Shown one piece after another: positions 18,860 to 28,923 of a stretch of DNA of 64,000 nt (the first letter of the stretch is position 1; each line of letters begins with the position of its first letter). The translations under genes and the position numbers were made by a program. A model generated the notes under the pieces. The model was not told the DNA's origin, made no database searches, and worked only from the letters and a program-made list of their open reading frames with translations. The DNA is from Micromonospora antibiotica (GTDB taxonomy: Bacteria > Actinomycetota > Actinomycetes > Mycobacteriales > Micromonosporaceae): the NCBI RefSeq assembly GCF_017599305.1, contig NZ_JAGFWR010000006.1, forward strand, positions 265,932 to 329,931, read 5' to 3'.

Positions 18860-21310
18860 ATGAGGATGATGCGCAGACTGCGCGCCCCGGCGTCAGCGGG
18901 GATCTTCCAGCACCGGCTCGGCAACGCGCTGGTCCTGCACGTCGACGATCGGATCAGCGTCGCGGCCCGGTCGTTGGCCCTGGCGGTCGCCGCGGACCCC
19001 GACCACGACGTCGTCGTACTCGATCTGCACCACGACCTCCCGGTGGGCACCTGGGGGGCGGTCGCCACGGCGCTGAAGCGGTGCCGGCGCGGCATCCGGC
19101 TCGTCGTGTGCGGGGTGTCCGCCGACACCGGGGCCCTCGCCGCGCAGTGGCTCTGTGACCGGCTCCGCCGTCCGGTCGTCACGCCGCACGGCCGGGCCGT
19201 CCAGGTGGCGGCCGGCACCCTGTTCGCCCACACCGCCGAGGGCAGTGGCTGGGTGCGGTACCTGCCGGGCCGCAGGCCGGCCTGGGAGTCCCAGCGCTAC
19301 CCCGCCCCGCCCTGGGACGCCGCTGCCGCACGGTTCCAGCCGACCAGTGCGGTGGGTGCCGCCGAACCCGTTCCCGGTGGGGTCTGGATCCGGGACACCC
19401 GCGACCCGGTCGCGGTCGGCGGCCACTGGCAGTGGCTGGTGGCCTCGCTGCCCTGCCAACCCGAGGCGATGACGGTCGTGCTCGGCTGCCCCGGCACGCC
19501 GCCCCTGGCCCTCGACGACGTCGCCCGCTTCTGGCGCGAACTCGACCCCGCCGGCCGGCGACACGCCCGGTTCGTGCAGTACGGGCCGGTCCAACTGCCC
19601 GCCGGTGAGGTGCTGGGCCAGCGGCTCGCGGACCTGCTGGAATCACCCGTGGTCTGTTTCGGTGGCCTGCCCCTCGGGCGGCCCGGGGACCTCCACATGC
19701 ACACCGTGACGCCGGACGGCAGCCTCGGCTGGCAGGTCCTTGCCCGGGAGCTCTGTTACACGCCCCGCCCCTCCCCCGCAGCCCCGGCCAGGCCACCACG
19801 GATCGTCGGTCACCACGCCCCGGCGCTGCTCGGCGCCCCGGTGGGCCCGTTGACGTACCGCTACGCCACGGACGCGGTGGTCGAGATCGTCCCGTCCGGG
19901 CTGTGGATCCGCGCCGACGAGCCCCCGGGCATCGCCGGCCGGATCCGGTCCCGTGCGGCGGATCCGACCCGGCACGCCCTCATCGTCGACGACACGACCC
20001 CGTCCCGGGTCGCCCGGTTCCGGGAGCTCGCCGAGGATCTGACCGCCCGGCTGGACCCGGCCACCCGGGCCCGCAGCACCCTGCAACTCGCATCGGCCGT
20101 CGCGACCGGCCCGCGGGCACCGGCCACCGGCAGCGCCGGCGGCGACCTGGGTGCCGGACTGACCTACCGGTTCACCGCGGCGGACCTGGCCTCGGGTGAG
20201 TCGACCGAGGCGACGCCCACGCCGGCCGAGGCACTCGCGGTGACCTCCGTTCCCGGGCCCCAGTCCGCGTCCTGGGTGCCGACGGTGTCCGGAGACAGGG
20301 CGGGGACCGGTGTGCCGACCCCGACCGCCGCGGAGTTCCTGACCTCGCCGGTGGCGGCTCCGGAACCACCGGCGGCCGGACCGGCTCCGGTGGTCACGGC
20401 AGCCCTGCTGGCCCCACCCGGCGGCCCGACCGTTGCCGGTGCCGTCACCCCGCTCCGGGACCGGCCCGGCACGGGTGTGCCGCCGACCGGGGCTCCGGCG
20501 GCGGCCGGGACCTGCCGCTGCGACGCCGCTCGACGACCCGTACGCTTCCAGCCCACGCCGACGCCGGACGCACCGGGACTGTCCGCCCCGACCGGGCTCG
20601 ACTCGGCGCGGTCGTGGCTGCGGTGGCGGCACCGCCGGGAGTTCGACGCCGCCACCCCGGCGATCTCCCGGCTCCTCGCCGAACACCCCGGGCTGTACCC
20701 GGACGACGACTCGCTGGCCGACGCGGTCGCCGTACGCCTGTACCTGTCGGCCCCGGGCGAGGCCGTTGACCGGGCGCTGCGTGCCGGACCGGCCGGCGAC
20801 GTGACGCACTTCGCCCGGTGCGTGGCGGCCGGGGTCGCCCGGCTCCCGGCCCACCGGGGTGCCGTGTGCCTGTCCGCCACGCTCCCCGGCGACGACCTGC
20901 GGGACGTCGCCGCCCGGGAGACGCTGACGGAGCGGGGGTTCACCCATGCGCTGACCGAGCCGCCCGTGAACGTCCCCGGCAACGTCGACGTCCTGCTCTG
21001 GTCGATGACCGCCCGCCGGACCCGCCTGCTGGAGCCGGAGGGCGAGCATCGCGCTGCCGGCCGGGTGTTGTTCCTACCCGGTACCCGCTTCCGGGTGCTG
21101 GCGACGACGCCACCGGACCGCCACCAGCCCGGCCGCCTGCTGCTGCGCGAACTCACCGCCGAGGAGCCCTGCCACGGACGGGTCCCCTTCGACGAGTTCG
21201 CGTTGACGTCGCTGTCGCGTTGCCGCGATCGTTGGGCGGCGACCGGCCGACGCGGTCGGGTCGGCGACGCGACGGCGCAACGCCTGACGTGCCTCCCGGG
21301 CGTCGCGTGA
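18860..21310 (+). CDS. Second large T7SS locus-specific protein, paralogue of 12228-15164
   Basis: An 816-residue paralogue of the 978-residue protein. They share the opening (FQHRLGNALVLHVDD versus VQHTVGNALVLHHPY), long stretches of the alpha/beta N-terminal half, a low-complexity linker (about residues 420-560) and the C-terminal domain with LLWSMTARR and RVLFLPGTRFRVL. As in its paralogue, these pieces are reminiscent of an ADP-ribosyltransferase fold, without clear catalytic residues. Start ATG 18860 follows GTGAGGGGACC. It is the last gene before the kinase. The function is unknown; retention of two copies flanking the AAA+ gene suggests paired subunits. Confidence 0.6.
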   Translation: MRMMRRLRAPASAGIFQHRLGNALVLHVDDRISVAARSLALAVAADPDHDVVVLDLHHDLPVGTWGAVATALKRCRRGIRLVVCGVSADTGALAAQWLCDRLRRPVVTPHGRAVQVAAGTLFAHTAEGSGWVRYLPGRRPAWESQRYPAPPWDAAAARFQPTSAVGAAEPVPGGVWIRDTRDPVAVGGHWQWLVASLPCQPEAMTVVLGCPGTPPLALDDVARFWRELDPAGRRHARFVQYGPVQLPAGEVLGQRLADLLESPVVCFGGLPLGRPGDLHMHTVTPDGSLGWQVLARELCYTPRPSPAAPARPPRIVGHHAPALLGAPVGPLTYRYATDAVVEIVPSGLWIRADEPPGIAGRIRSRAADPTRHALIVDDTTPSRVARFRELAEDLTARLDPATRARSTLQLASAVATGPRAPATGSAGGDLGAGLTYRFTAADLASGESTEATPTPAEALAVTSVPGPQSASWVPTVSGDRAGTGVPTPTAAEFLTSPVAAPEPPAAGPAPVVTAALLAPPGGPTVAGAVTPLRDRPGTGVPPTGAPAAAGTCRCDAARRPVRFQPTPTPDAPGLSAPTGLDSARSWLRWRHRREFDAATPAISRLLAEHPGLYPDDDSLADAVAVRLYLSAPGEAVDRALRAGPAGDVTHFARCVAAGVARLPAHRGAVCLSATLPGDDLRDVAARETLTERGFTHALTEPPVNVPGNVDVLLWSMTARRTRLLEPEGEHRAAGRVLFLPGTRFRVLATTPPDRHQPGRLLLRELTAEEPCHGRVPFDEFALTSLSRCRDRWAATGRRGRVGDATAQRLTCLPGVA

Positions 21311-21483
21311 CGGCCCGCGGTCGACGGCCCCGGGGGTGGGCTCGGGCGGCCGTACGCAGCGTCGTCCGCTGCCGGCAGCGACCACGGTCGACGGCTTTGT
21401 CGGCGGTCGTTGTCTTGGTATACCTGATGATGTCGGCGTAGGTCGCCTGGCGCACAGCCGCCGATCTCATCCTCAAAGGAGAC

Positions 21484-23067
21484 ATGATCGAAACCGCCTA
21501 CCGTGTGAGTCCGCTACGCGCGACCGATCCCGAGCGGCTGGGTGACTACCTGCTCGTCGGCCGCCTCGGCCGGGGTGGGATGGGAGTGGTCTACCTTGCG
21601 GAGAGTGACGACGGCAGTTATGTGGCGGTCAAGCTCATCCACCCCGACCTCACGACCGATCCCGAGTTCGCCAGCCGCTTCCGCGGCGAGGTCGAGCGGG
21701 CCCGGCAGGTACCGTCGTTCTGTACGGCCGAGTTCTTCCACGCCGACCTCGACCACGACCCGCCGTACCTCGTCGTCGAGTACATCGACGGCCCCAGCCT
21801 GGACGAGGTGATCGCCGAACGCGGCCCGATGCGCGGTGGGGCGCTGCAGTCCCTCGCGGTGGGGGTCGCCACCGCGCTGACCGGCATTCACGGCGCGGGC
21901 ATCATCCACCGCGACCTCAAGCCGGACAACGTCCTGCTGGCGTTGGGCAGCCCCAAGGTCATCGACTTCGGTATCGCGCGGTCGTTCGAGACGACCAGCC
22001 GGCACACCCGAACCGACGTCATGGTCGGCACGGTGGCCTACATGGCCCCGGAGCGGTTCTCCGGTGAGAAGACCACACCGGTCACCGCCGCGGCCGACGT
22101 GTTCGCCTGGGGCTGTGTGATCGCCTTCGCCGGCACCGGGAAGACACCGTTCGAGGGTGACTCGCCGTCGGCGACCGCGGGACGCATCCTCACCCAGCCG
22201 CCGCAGCTCGACGGGTTGCCGGAGTTCCTCAGGCCAGCGGTGAGCGCGGCGTTGGCGAAGGACCCGGCCAGCCGGCCGACCGCCCCGGAGCTGCTCGCGA
22301 TCCTGCTGGGCAGCCAGCCCGGCACACTGACGCCGAGCCCCACGCCACCGCCGGCGACGCCGGCCGAACGGCCGGTCCGGTCGGCCCGCCGCAAGCGGGT
22401 GGCCCTGGTCGCCCTGGCCGTGCTGCCGGTGCTCGCCGCGGCGATCGCCATCGGGTGGAACGCCATCCCCCACGACGCGCCCTCGGCGCAACGTCCCACC
22501 TCCTCGTCTGCCGCGGCACCGCCACCGACGAGGATGGTCGCCGCCCAGACATCCGCTCCCGAACGCACCCCCTCGCCCACCGCCGCGCCCCGCTCGGCTC
22601 GGCCGAGCAGCCCGCCGACCGTCGCCGACAAACCCTCCCGGCCGACGCCCAGCCCCACCGGGCGGGGCCTGGTCAACGACGCCGGCCGTAACCTGGCCCT
22701 CGACAAGTTCGCGACGGCTTCCACCGTGGAAGGCCATCCGTGGCCCGCCGGGGACGCCGTGGACGGCGACCCCACGACCCGGTGGGCCAGCCTGTTCAGC
22801 GATCCCCAGTGGTTGGCCGTGGATCTGGGCAAGCAGTGGCAGATCCACAAGGTCGTGTTGCACTGGGAGATGGCCTTCGCCACCGCCTACCGGGTGGAGG
22901 TCTCCACGGACGGCCAGCGGTGGACGACCGTGTACCGCACCGAGTCGGGCAAGGGCGGGATCGCGCAGATCGACACCGACGGCGCGGTCGGTCGCCACGT
23001 ACGGGTGTACTGCACCGAGCGCGTCGGCCCCTACGGCTACTCGCTGTACGAGATCGAGGTGCGCTGA
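21484..23067 (+). CDS. Membrane Ser/Thr protein kinase with extracellular F5/8C domain
   Basis: A 527-residue protein. Residues 15-280 are a Hanks-type kinase with glycine loop GRGGMGVVY (near 30), VAVK lysine (near 49), HRDLKPDN (near 142), DFG (near 161) and APE (near 187). A Pro-rich juxtamembrane region and one transmembrane helix (about 305-325) follow. After a Ser/Thr/Pro linker, residues 400-527 form an F5/8 type C (discoidin, CBM32-like) domain with typical WASLFSDPQWLAVDLG and a C-terminal YEIEV strand. Such sensors usually carry PASTA repeats, so a carbohydrate-binding type ectodomain suggests glycan sensing. Start ATG 21484 follows AAAGGAG. The 3' end overlaps the convergent regulator by 31 bp. 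Confidence 0.9.
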   Translation: MIETAYRVSPLRATDPERLGDYLLVGRLGRGGMGVVYLAESDDGSYVAVKLIHPDLTTDPEFASRFRGEVERARQVPSFCTAEFFHADLDHDPPYLVVEYIDGPSLDEVIAERGPMRGGALQSLAVGVATALTGIHGAGIIHRDLKPDNVLLALGSPKVIDFGIARSFETTSRHTRTDVMVGTVAYMAPERFSGEKTTPVTAAADVFAWGCVIAFAGTGKTPFEGDSPSATAGRILTQPPQLDGLPEFLRPAVSAALAKDPASRPTAPELLAILLGSQPGTLTPSPTPPPATPAERPVRSARRKRVALVALAVLPVLAAAIAIGWNAIPHDAPSAQRPTSSSAAAPPPTRMVAAQTSAPERTPSPTAAPRSARPSSPPTVADKPSRPTPSPTGRGLVNDAGRNLALDKFATASTVEGHPWPAGDAVDGDPTTRWASLFSDPQWLAVDLGKQWQIHKVVLHWEMAFATAYRVEVSTDGQRWTTVYRTESGKGGIAQIDTDGAVGRHVRVYCTERVGPYGYSLYEIEVR

Positions 23068-26000
23068 GCGCCCCGCCCCGACGGCTCGTGGCCGGCCGCC
23101 GGTTCCACCCCGAACCCGCCCAGCCGGCGACGGGTGCGGCGCAGGTCCCACCGGGCGCCGAGCACGGCGTACAGACCCGCCGCCTCGCCGCCTGCCCGCG
23201 CCGCCGCGTGCGGCTGCCGACCGGCCGCGAGGAGCACCGCGGCATCCTCCAGGGCTGCGGCCAACTCCACCACCCGGCCGGCCGCCCGGTAGTGCGCCGC
23301 CACCGCCAGCGCAGGCTCCGGGTCGCCGGTGAGCAGCGCCCGGCAGCGGGCCGCCGCCCGGTGCGCCCGCCCCGGCCGGACCTCCCTGGCCGCCTCGTCG
23401 GCACAGCTGGCAACCGCCTGTTCGGCCACGTCGTGCCGACCCAGCTCCAGCGCGAGCCGGACGACGCCGGGCAGCCACTGGTGCCGCAGCAGCAGTGGGG
23501 CGTACGCCCGCGTCAGCAGCGGGTCGAGCAGGTGCAGCGCCTGCTCGGCGCGGCCCTGCTGCTCGGCGAGCATCGAACGGGCGACCAGCAGGAAGTCGCC
23601 GCTCTCGCGCTCGGCGGCGGTGGCCGGCAGCAGCTCGGTCGAGTCCAGGTGCCCGCTGGCCAGCACGGCGTCGTCGCGGTGCGCGGCGACCAGCGCCGCC
23701 GTACCGTGCAGCAGCACGGCGACCGCCCCGGGCTCCCGGGTGCCCAGCAGGGTGGCGCCGGGCGGGTCGTCGGTGACCGCGCTGACCACGGACAACACGT
23801 CGTCCCAGCGGCCCGACCAGTAGTGCTGCACCGCTGCGGTGACGTGCAGGCCGGACGGCAGCCGGTGCCGCAGCGCGAAGAGCGCGGCCTCGCGCAACGT
23901 CCGCTCGGCGTCCTCCAGCCGGTCCAGGTTCTGGAGCGTGAACGTCCGGTTGTCGAGCAGATCGAGGTACAGGCCGCCGAAGGCCGGATGGTCCCGCATG
24001 ACGTCCAGCGCACGGTCGACGTACTCCAGCGCCCGCTCGTGGTCGCGGCGGATCGTGTTGGTCAACCAGGTCGTCTGCAGCGCGAACACCGCCTCGTGGG
24101 GCTGGTTCGCGGCGAGCGCGGCGGCGTGCCGCGCCGCCGCCGCCCGGTCCACCCGGTCCAGGTCGTCGAGTGGGCCCCGGTGCAGGCTGGCCAGCAGGAT
24201 CCGGTGCCGGGTGTGCCAGAACGCGGGTACGGCGGGGTCGGCGAGCGCCTCCTCGACGATGCCGAACGCCGCCGCGACGTCACCGCCCCGACGGGTCATC
24301 GTGGCGAGCAGGTGGCGCATCTCGGCGCGGTCGGCCGGGTCCGAGGCGAGCCGGACCGCCTCCCGCGCCTCGTCCAGCGCCGGACGCCCCTGCCGGAACT
24401 CGATGCGGACCAGCGCGATCAGCAGGCGCTCGCGTTGCCGCAGATCGGGCACGTCGGTGCCGAGCACCCGGCGGAGCAGCTCACTGGCCAGCGGGCGGGC
24501 CCGGCGGGCCAGTTGGACCTGATGGTCGATCAGCCAGGACACCATCCAGCCGTCCACCATCGGCGCCGCCGCGGCGAGTTGTCCGGCCACTCGAACCACC
24601 GGGTTGCCACCGTTCACCAGCACCTCGGCGGTGTGCCGGTGCAGAGCCGCCCGGGACGCGGCGGGGATCCCCTCGTACAACACCTGCCGCAGGAACCGGT
24701 GGCGGAAGGCCAGGTCGTCGTCGGCGGGCACGACGACCCGCGCGGCGAGTGCCTCCTCCACGCCGGACACCAGGTCGACGGCGGAGCGGCCGGTCACCGC
24801 GCCGAGGTCGTCGACGGAGAACCGGGCACCGAGCAGCGCCGCCGTCCGGAGCACCTCCTGGGTGCCGGCCGTGAGGCCGTCCATGGCGGCACGGATCATC
24901 GCGAGCAGCGGGCGGGGGGCTTCGATCGCCGTGGTGCCGGGGATGTCGGCCCTGCCGTCGACCACCTGCACCAGATCCCGACGCAGCAGGTCCGTGGTCA
25001 GCTCGTGGGCGTAGCGGGGATTGCCCGCCGAGATGGCGACCACCTCGGCCAGGTTGGGCCCGGGGGGCACCCCCACCAGGTCGGTCAGCGTCTGCTCGAT
25101 CACGTCCGCCGGCAGGGCCTCCAGCGGGAGCAGGTGTCCCTGTCTCGCCTGGACGGCGCGGCGGAGCCGGGCCAGCTCCCGATCGCCCGGCTCCAGCCGG
25201 GCGGCTGCCACCACCAGCAGCGGCAGCCGGCGGGTGCCGGCGACCAGCCGCTCCCAGCACGCCACAGCGGATCGATCGACGCTGTGCAGCCCGTCCAGGA
25301 CCAGCAGCAGGGGGGCGGTGGCGCACGCGGCGCGCACCTCGGCCAGGACCCGTTCGGTCGTCGCCGGGGTGGCGGCACCGGCCGACCCGGCCCGCCCACC
25401 GGAGGCGTGACCTGCGGCGGGGTCGGCCGTCAGCCCCAACGCCCGGATCACCGTCGAGAGTGGCACATGCTGGTCCGGCTCCTGGGCGGTTCCCCAGGCG
25501 ACCCGGCAGCCGCGCTCGGCCGCGTCGTCGAGCGCGGCGTGGAGAAGAGTCGTCTTGCCGATGCCGGCCTCACCCTCGACCCAGGCCACGGCACCCTGAC
25601 CGGCCGCGGCCGCGGCGACCAGTTGCCGCAGCCGGCCCAGTTCGGCATCGCGGCCCGCAAGAGCCGCCCGGCCGGTCCGGGCCGGTGCCGGCGCATCGCG
25701 GTGCGCGTCGGACGGGGCACCGGAGACGATCTCGTGCAGCCGGGCGAGGGCGGGGCCCGGTTCGACGCCGAGTTCGGCGCGCAGAGCGTCCCGGATCGCC
25801 CGGTAGACCCGCAGCGCCTCCGCCCTGCAGCCGCCGCGGTGCAGGGCCAGCATCAGCAGCTCGTGCAGCGGTTCGTGCAGCGGATGGTCGCGGATCAGCC
25901 CGGCAAGGTCGGCCAGCACGCCGTCGTCGCCCAGCTCGACGAGGAGGCGGGCACGCTGCTCGGTGGCACCGAGTCGCCGGCTGGCGAGCCGGCTGCGTTC

Positions 26001-26456
26001 CGCGTCGATGCGCGCACCGGTGAGTCCCGCGTACGCCTCGCCGTGCCACAGCCGTAGCGCCTCGTCGAGCCGGGCCACGGCGGCCGTCCCGTCGCCGGCC
26101 ACGCGCAGCCGCTCCGCCTCGGCGCTGAGCCGGTCGAACCGATCGCTGTCCAGGTCGTCGGGGTGCAGGCGCAGGGCGTAGCCGTGCCGACCAGAGGTCA
26201 GCGACCCGGGTCCGAGGACACGACGCAACCCGGACACGTACGTGTACACACTGCCCACCGCCGTGGGTGGCGGCGCTGGTCCCCACACCCCCGCGATCAG
26301 CGCGTCGCGTCCGACGTCGCGCCCGGCGGCTGCGGCGAGCAGCGCGAAGACCGTCCGTTGCCGGGCCGGCCCCAACGGCAGCTCCTGATCTCCGCGCCAG
26401 GCCCGGACCGGTCCGAGGACGGCGACCCGCAGCCGGTCCTCCGCAGTGGTCGTCAT
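23037..26456 (-). CDS. SARP/BTAD-family regulator with AAA ATPase and TPR-like tail
   Basis: An 1139-residue regulator. Residues 1-95 are an OmpR-type winged helix (VAVLGPVRAWRGDQELPLG), residues 100-250 a bacterial transcriptional activator (BTAD) domain, residues 270-560 an AAA ATPase with P-loop EGEAGIGKTTLL, and the remainder helical repeats ending in a low-complexity tail. This is the AfsR/large SARP architecture, a pathway-type activator of secondary metabolism or development in actinomycetes. ATG 26456 gives the canonical start just before the winged helix, although the frame is open further upstream. Another regulator of the same type lies 55 bp upstream, so the two are probably co-transcribed. 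Confidence 0.88.
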   Translation of the reverse strand: MTTTAEDRLRVAVLGPVRAWRGDQELPLGPARQRTVFALLAAAAGRDVGRDALIAGVWGPAPPPTAVGSVYTYVSGLRRVLGPGSLTSGRHGYALRLHPDDLDSDRFDRLSAEAERLRVAGDGTAAVARLDEALRLWHGEAYAGLTGARIDAERSRLASRRLGATEQRARLLVELGDDGVLADLAGLIRDHPLHEPLHELLMLALHRGGCRAEALRVYRAIRDALRAELGVEPGPALARLHEIVSGAPSDAHRDAPAPARTGRAALAGRDAELGRLRQLVAAAAAGQGAVAWVEGEAGIGKTTLLHAALDDAAERGCRVAWGTAQEPDQHVPLSTVIRALGLTADPAAGHASGGRAGSAGAATPATTERVLAEVRAACATAPLLLVLDGLHSVDRSAVACWERLVAGTRRLPLLVVAAARLEPGDRELARLRRAVQARQGHLLPLEALPADVIEQTLTDLVGVPPGPNLAEVVAISAGNPRYAHELTTDLLRRDLVQVVDGRADIPGTTAIEAPRPLLAMIRAAMDGLTAGTQEVLRTAALLGARFSVDDLGAVTGRSAVDLVSGVEEALAARVVVPADDDLAFRHRFLRQVLYEGIPAASRAALHRHTAEVLVNGGNPVVRVAGQLAAAAPMVDGWMVSWLIDHQVQLARRARPLASELLRRVLGTDVPDLRQRERLLIALVRIEFRQGRPALDEAREAVRLASDPADRAEMRHLLATMTRRGGDVAAAFGIVEEALADPAVPAFWHTRHRILLASLHRGPLDDLDRVDRAAAARHAAALAANQPHEAVFALQTTWLTNTIRRDHERALEYVDRALDVMRDHPAFGGLYLDLLDNRTFTLQNLDRLEDAERTLREAALFALRHRLPSGLHVTAAVQHYWSGRWDDVLSVVSAVTDDPPGATLLGTREPGAVAVLLHGTAALVAAHRDDAVLASGHLDSTELLPATAAERESGDFLLVARSMLAEQQGRAEQALHLLDPLLTRAYAPLLLRHQWLPGVVRLALELGRHDVAEQAVASCADEAAREVRPGRAHRAAARCRALLTGDPEPALAVAAHYRAAGRVVELAAALEDAAVLLAAGRQPHAAARAGGEAAGLYAVLGARWDLRRTRRRLGGFGVEPAAGHEPSGRGAQRTSISYSE

Positions 26457-26511
26457 CGACCCTCCGGCCCGGGAACCGGGAGACGGTCCGTGCCACGGAC
26501 AGGACCACCGG

Positions 26512-28923
26512 TCACGAGACGGAGGGCCTTCCGCCGCCGAGGAGCCGGGACCGGGACAGCTGCGGTTCGGTCGGTTTGCCCGGCAGGCTCGGCCGGATCC
26601 GGCCGAGCAGCAGACGTAGCTGCTCGATCCAGTGCCCGCCGATGCGGCGTTCCCGCAACGCCGCATGGGCGATCTGCGCCGCGGTCTCGAAGTCGCCCCG
26701 CCGCTCGTGGCTGTGCGCGGCGATCCAGCGCATCTCGCCGGCGAGTTCCGGGTCGGCGGTACGGGCCGCGACCCAGCCGGCCTCGGCTGCGGCGTTGCGA
26801 TCCGCACGCAGCAGCAGCCGGGCCAGCCACGCGGTGAGCGTGAGGCGTCGGGCCGGGTCGAGGGTGTGCTGGGCGTGCGCCTGCGCGAGCACGGCGATGG
26901 CGATCCCCGGTGCCGCCTCGGCCACCCGTTCGACATGTTCGGCCAACCAGTTGGCGGAGCATTCGTCGACCAGAGCCTTCCCGACGAGCATCAGGGCGAC
27001 CACCCGCTCGGGTGCCGTGCCCGCTTCGGCGAGCCGCTGCGCGTACCGGCGGCAGAGGGTGACCCGCAGCGCGGCGGGGGTGCTCTCGCACAGCGTGCGG
27101 GCCACGACCCGGTGCCGCAGGCGCAGCCGGTCCCCCGGCGCGAGGATCCCTGCGGCCCGCACCGGGGCCAGCATCCGGGCGAGGTCGTCGGCCGGGTGGC
27201 CGGTGACCGCACCCACCTCGGCCATCGTGCAGCCGGCGGGCTGCGAGCCCGGTGCCCGCACCTCGTACGCGCTGAGAAACGCGACCGCCCGCAGCACCTG
27301 GCGGGTGTCGTCGGGGAACGGGGAGAGATGTGCGGTGACCGCCGCGACCAGGCCGGACCCCGGGAACGGGTCGATTCCCTCCGTCGCGAGTTGCCGCAGG
27401 TATTGCGGGTGCCCGTCGGCATCGTCGAGGATCCGGGTCAGGTCGTCGGGCTCGGGCGGTGGCGACGCGACCGCCCGGACCAGTGCGCCCGCCGATCGGG
27501 AGTCCAGCGGACCGAGCGTGAGAGTTTCGGCGGTGGCCGGCCCGACCGCCCGTTCGGCACCGGAGCGCACGGCGGCGACCAGCAGCAGCGGCAGCTCCCG
27601 CGCCTGGGCGCCCAGCGTTTCCCAGGCCCGCAGCGTGGCCGGGTCGGCCCAGTGCAGATCGTCGATGACGAGAATCAGCGGCGTCTCGGTCGTGGCGCGA
27701 CGGACCAGCTGCACCGTCCGGGTCGCCACGTCGGCGTCCGTCCGATCCGGGTCGGTGGCGTCGACCTGGTCGCCCCAGTCGGCCAGCAGCCGGTCGCCGG
27801 CCTGGTCGGCACCGGGCTCGCCCCCCGGGTCCGCGGCGGTGGCCTGTGCTCCCACCGCGCGCCGGCCCGGCCCGGTGGTCAGTGCGGACTCGACGCAGTC
27901 ACGCAGGGTGCCGGACGGGGCGTCCCGGGTGGCCTCGTCGCCGACCGCCCAGCCGAGGCGGCACCCGGCTGGGGCATGGGGCAGCGCGGCCCTGAGCAGC
28001 GCCGTCTTGCCGATGCCGGCCGGGCCTTCGAGCAGGATGCTGCCGCCTCTCCCGGCGGCGACCCCGGTCACGGCCCGTCGCAGCCGAAGCAGTTCCCGGT
28101 CCCGACCCAGCAGCGGGGCAGCGTCGATGCGGACGGGCGGTTCGGCCGGGGCAGCCGCCGGTATGCCTGCGCTGGGGACCGTCGACCGGCTGGCCAACTC
28201 GACGGGGCGGGCGGCAACGGGTGATCCGACCGGCCGCGAACCGCCGGTGGACACGCGGGAATCCGTGGGCCGGGCCGCCACCGGTGGCGCGACGACGAAT
28301 GTGCGACGGGGTTCCTCCCGGTGCGGATGGGCCGTCATCAGCTCCCGGAGGACCTGAGCCGCCTCCTGCTGGCGTCCGCGCCCGGTCAGCAACTCGGCGT
28401 ACCGCTCGGCCGTGGCGATCCGCAGCGCGGTCAGGCGGGACCGCTGTTGCTCGGCGAACGGCCCGGGCACCCCGGCGAACGCCTCGCCACGCCACAGGCG
28501 CAGGGCCGCGGCCGTGGCGTTCAGTTCGGCGTCGGTGTGGCCGGTGGACCGTTGCCGCTGGGCCTGCGCGTGCAGCGACTCGAACCTGAGGACGTCGACC
28601 GAGGTCGGGGTGAGGTGCAACTGGTAGCTGCCGCCGCCCGAGCTGAGCAGCCGTCCCGCCGTCCATCGACCCCGGGCCGGTTCCAGCAACTGACGCAGCG
28701 TGGACACGTAGGTGTAGACGTTGCCGGCGGCACTCTGCGGCGGATCGTCTCCCCAGACGGCGTCGACCAGTTGGTCACGGGAGACGGCCTCCCCGGCACG
28801 CAGCGCGAGCACGCAGAGGACGGCGGTACGGCGTGCCGAGCCGAGCACGAGCTCGGTGCCGTCCCGCAGGGCTCGCACCGGACCCAACAGTCGGAGTTCG
28901 ACACCCACCTGCTGCGTTGACAT
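26512..28923 (-). CDS. SARP/BTAD-family regulator with AAA ATPase
   Basis: An 803-residue protein with winged helix (residues 8-100, VELRLLGPVRALRDGTEL), BTAD domain (about 105-200, shorter than usual), an Ala/Pro linker, an AAA ATPase with P-loop EGPAGIGKTALL (near 298) and Walker B LILVIDDLHWAD, then helical repeats. The layout is that of large SARP regulators but the BTAD region is truncated by the linker. It starts at ATG 28923, heads a two-gene minus-strand unit with 23037-26456, and is divergent from 29267. The target is unknown; it lies between the ESX locus and the biosynthetic region. Confidence 0.85.
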   Translation of the reverse strand: MSTQQVGVELRLLGPVRALRDGTELVLGSARRTAVLCVLALRAGEAVSRDQLVDAVWGDDPPQSAAGNVYTYVSTLRQLLEPARGRWTAGRLLSSGGGSYQLHLTPTSVDVLRFESLHAQAQRQRSTGHTDAELNATAAALRLWRGEAFAGVPGPFAEQQRSRLTALRIATAERYAELLTGRGRQQEAAQVLRELMTAHPHREEPRRTFVVAPPVAARPTDSRVSTGGSRPVGSPVAARPVELASRSTVPSAGIPAAAPAEPPVRIDAAPLLGRDRELLRLRRAVTGVAAGRGGSILLEGPAGIGKTALLRAALPHAPAGCRLGWAVGDEATRDAPSGTLRDCVESALTTGPGRRAVGAQATAADPGGEPGADQAGDRLLADWGDQVDATDPDRTDADVATRTVQLVRRATTETPLILVIDDLHWADPATLRAWETLGAQARELPLLLVAAVRSGAERAVGPATAETLTLGPLDSRSAGALVRAVASPPPEPDDLTRILDDADGHPQYLRQLATEGIDPFPGSGLVAAVTAHLSPFPDDTRQVLRAVAFLSAYEVRAPGSQPAGCTMAEVGAVTGHPADDLARMLAPVRAAGILAPGDRLRLRHRVVARTLCESTPAALRVTLCRRYAQRLAEAGTAPERVVALMLVGKALVDECSANWLAEHVERVAEAAPGIAIAVLAQAHAQHTLDPARRLTLTAWLARLLLRADRNAAAEAGWVAARTADPELAGEMRWIAAHSHERRGDFETAAQIAHAALRERRIGGHWIEQLRLLLGRIRPSLPGKPTEPQLSRSRLLGGGRPSVS

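Noticed and set aside
22740..26057. 1105-codon + strand frame opposite the SARP gene
   Set aside because: Very Gly/Arg/Gln/Val-rich, with no domain; it is the complement of a well-supported regulator with P-loop and winged helix.
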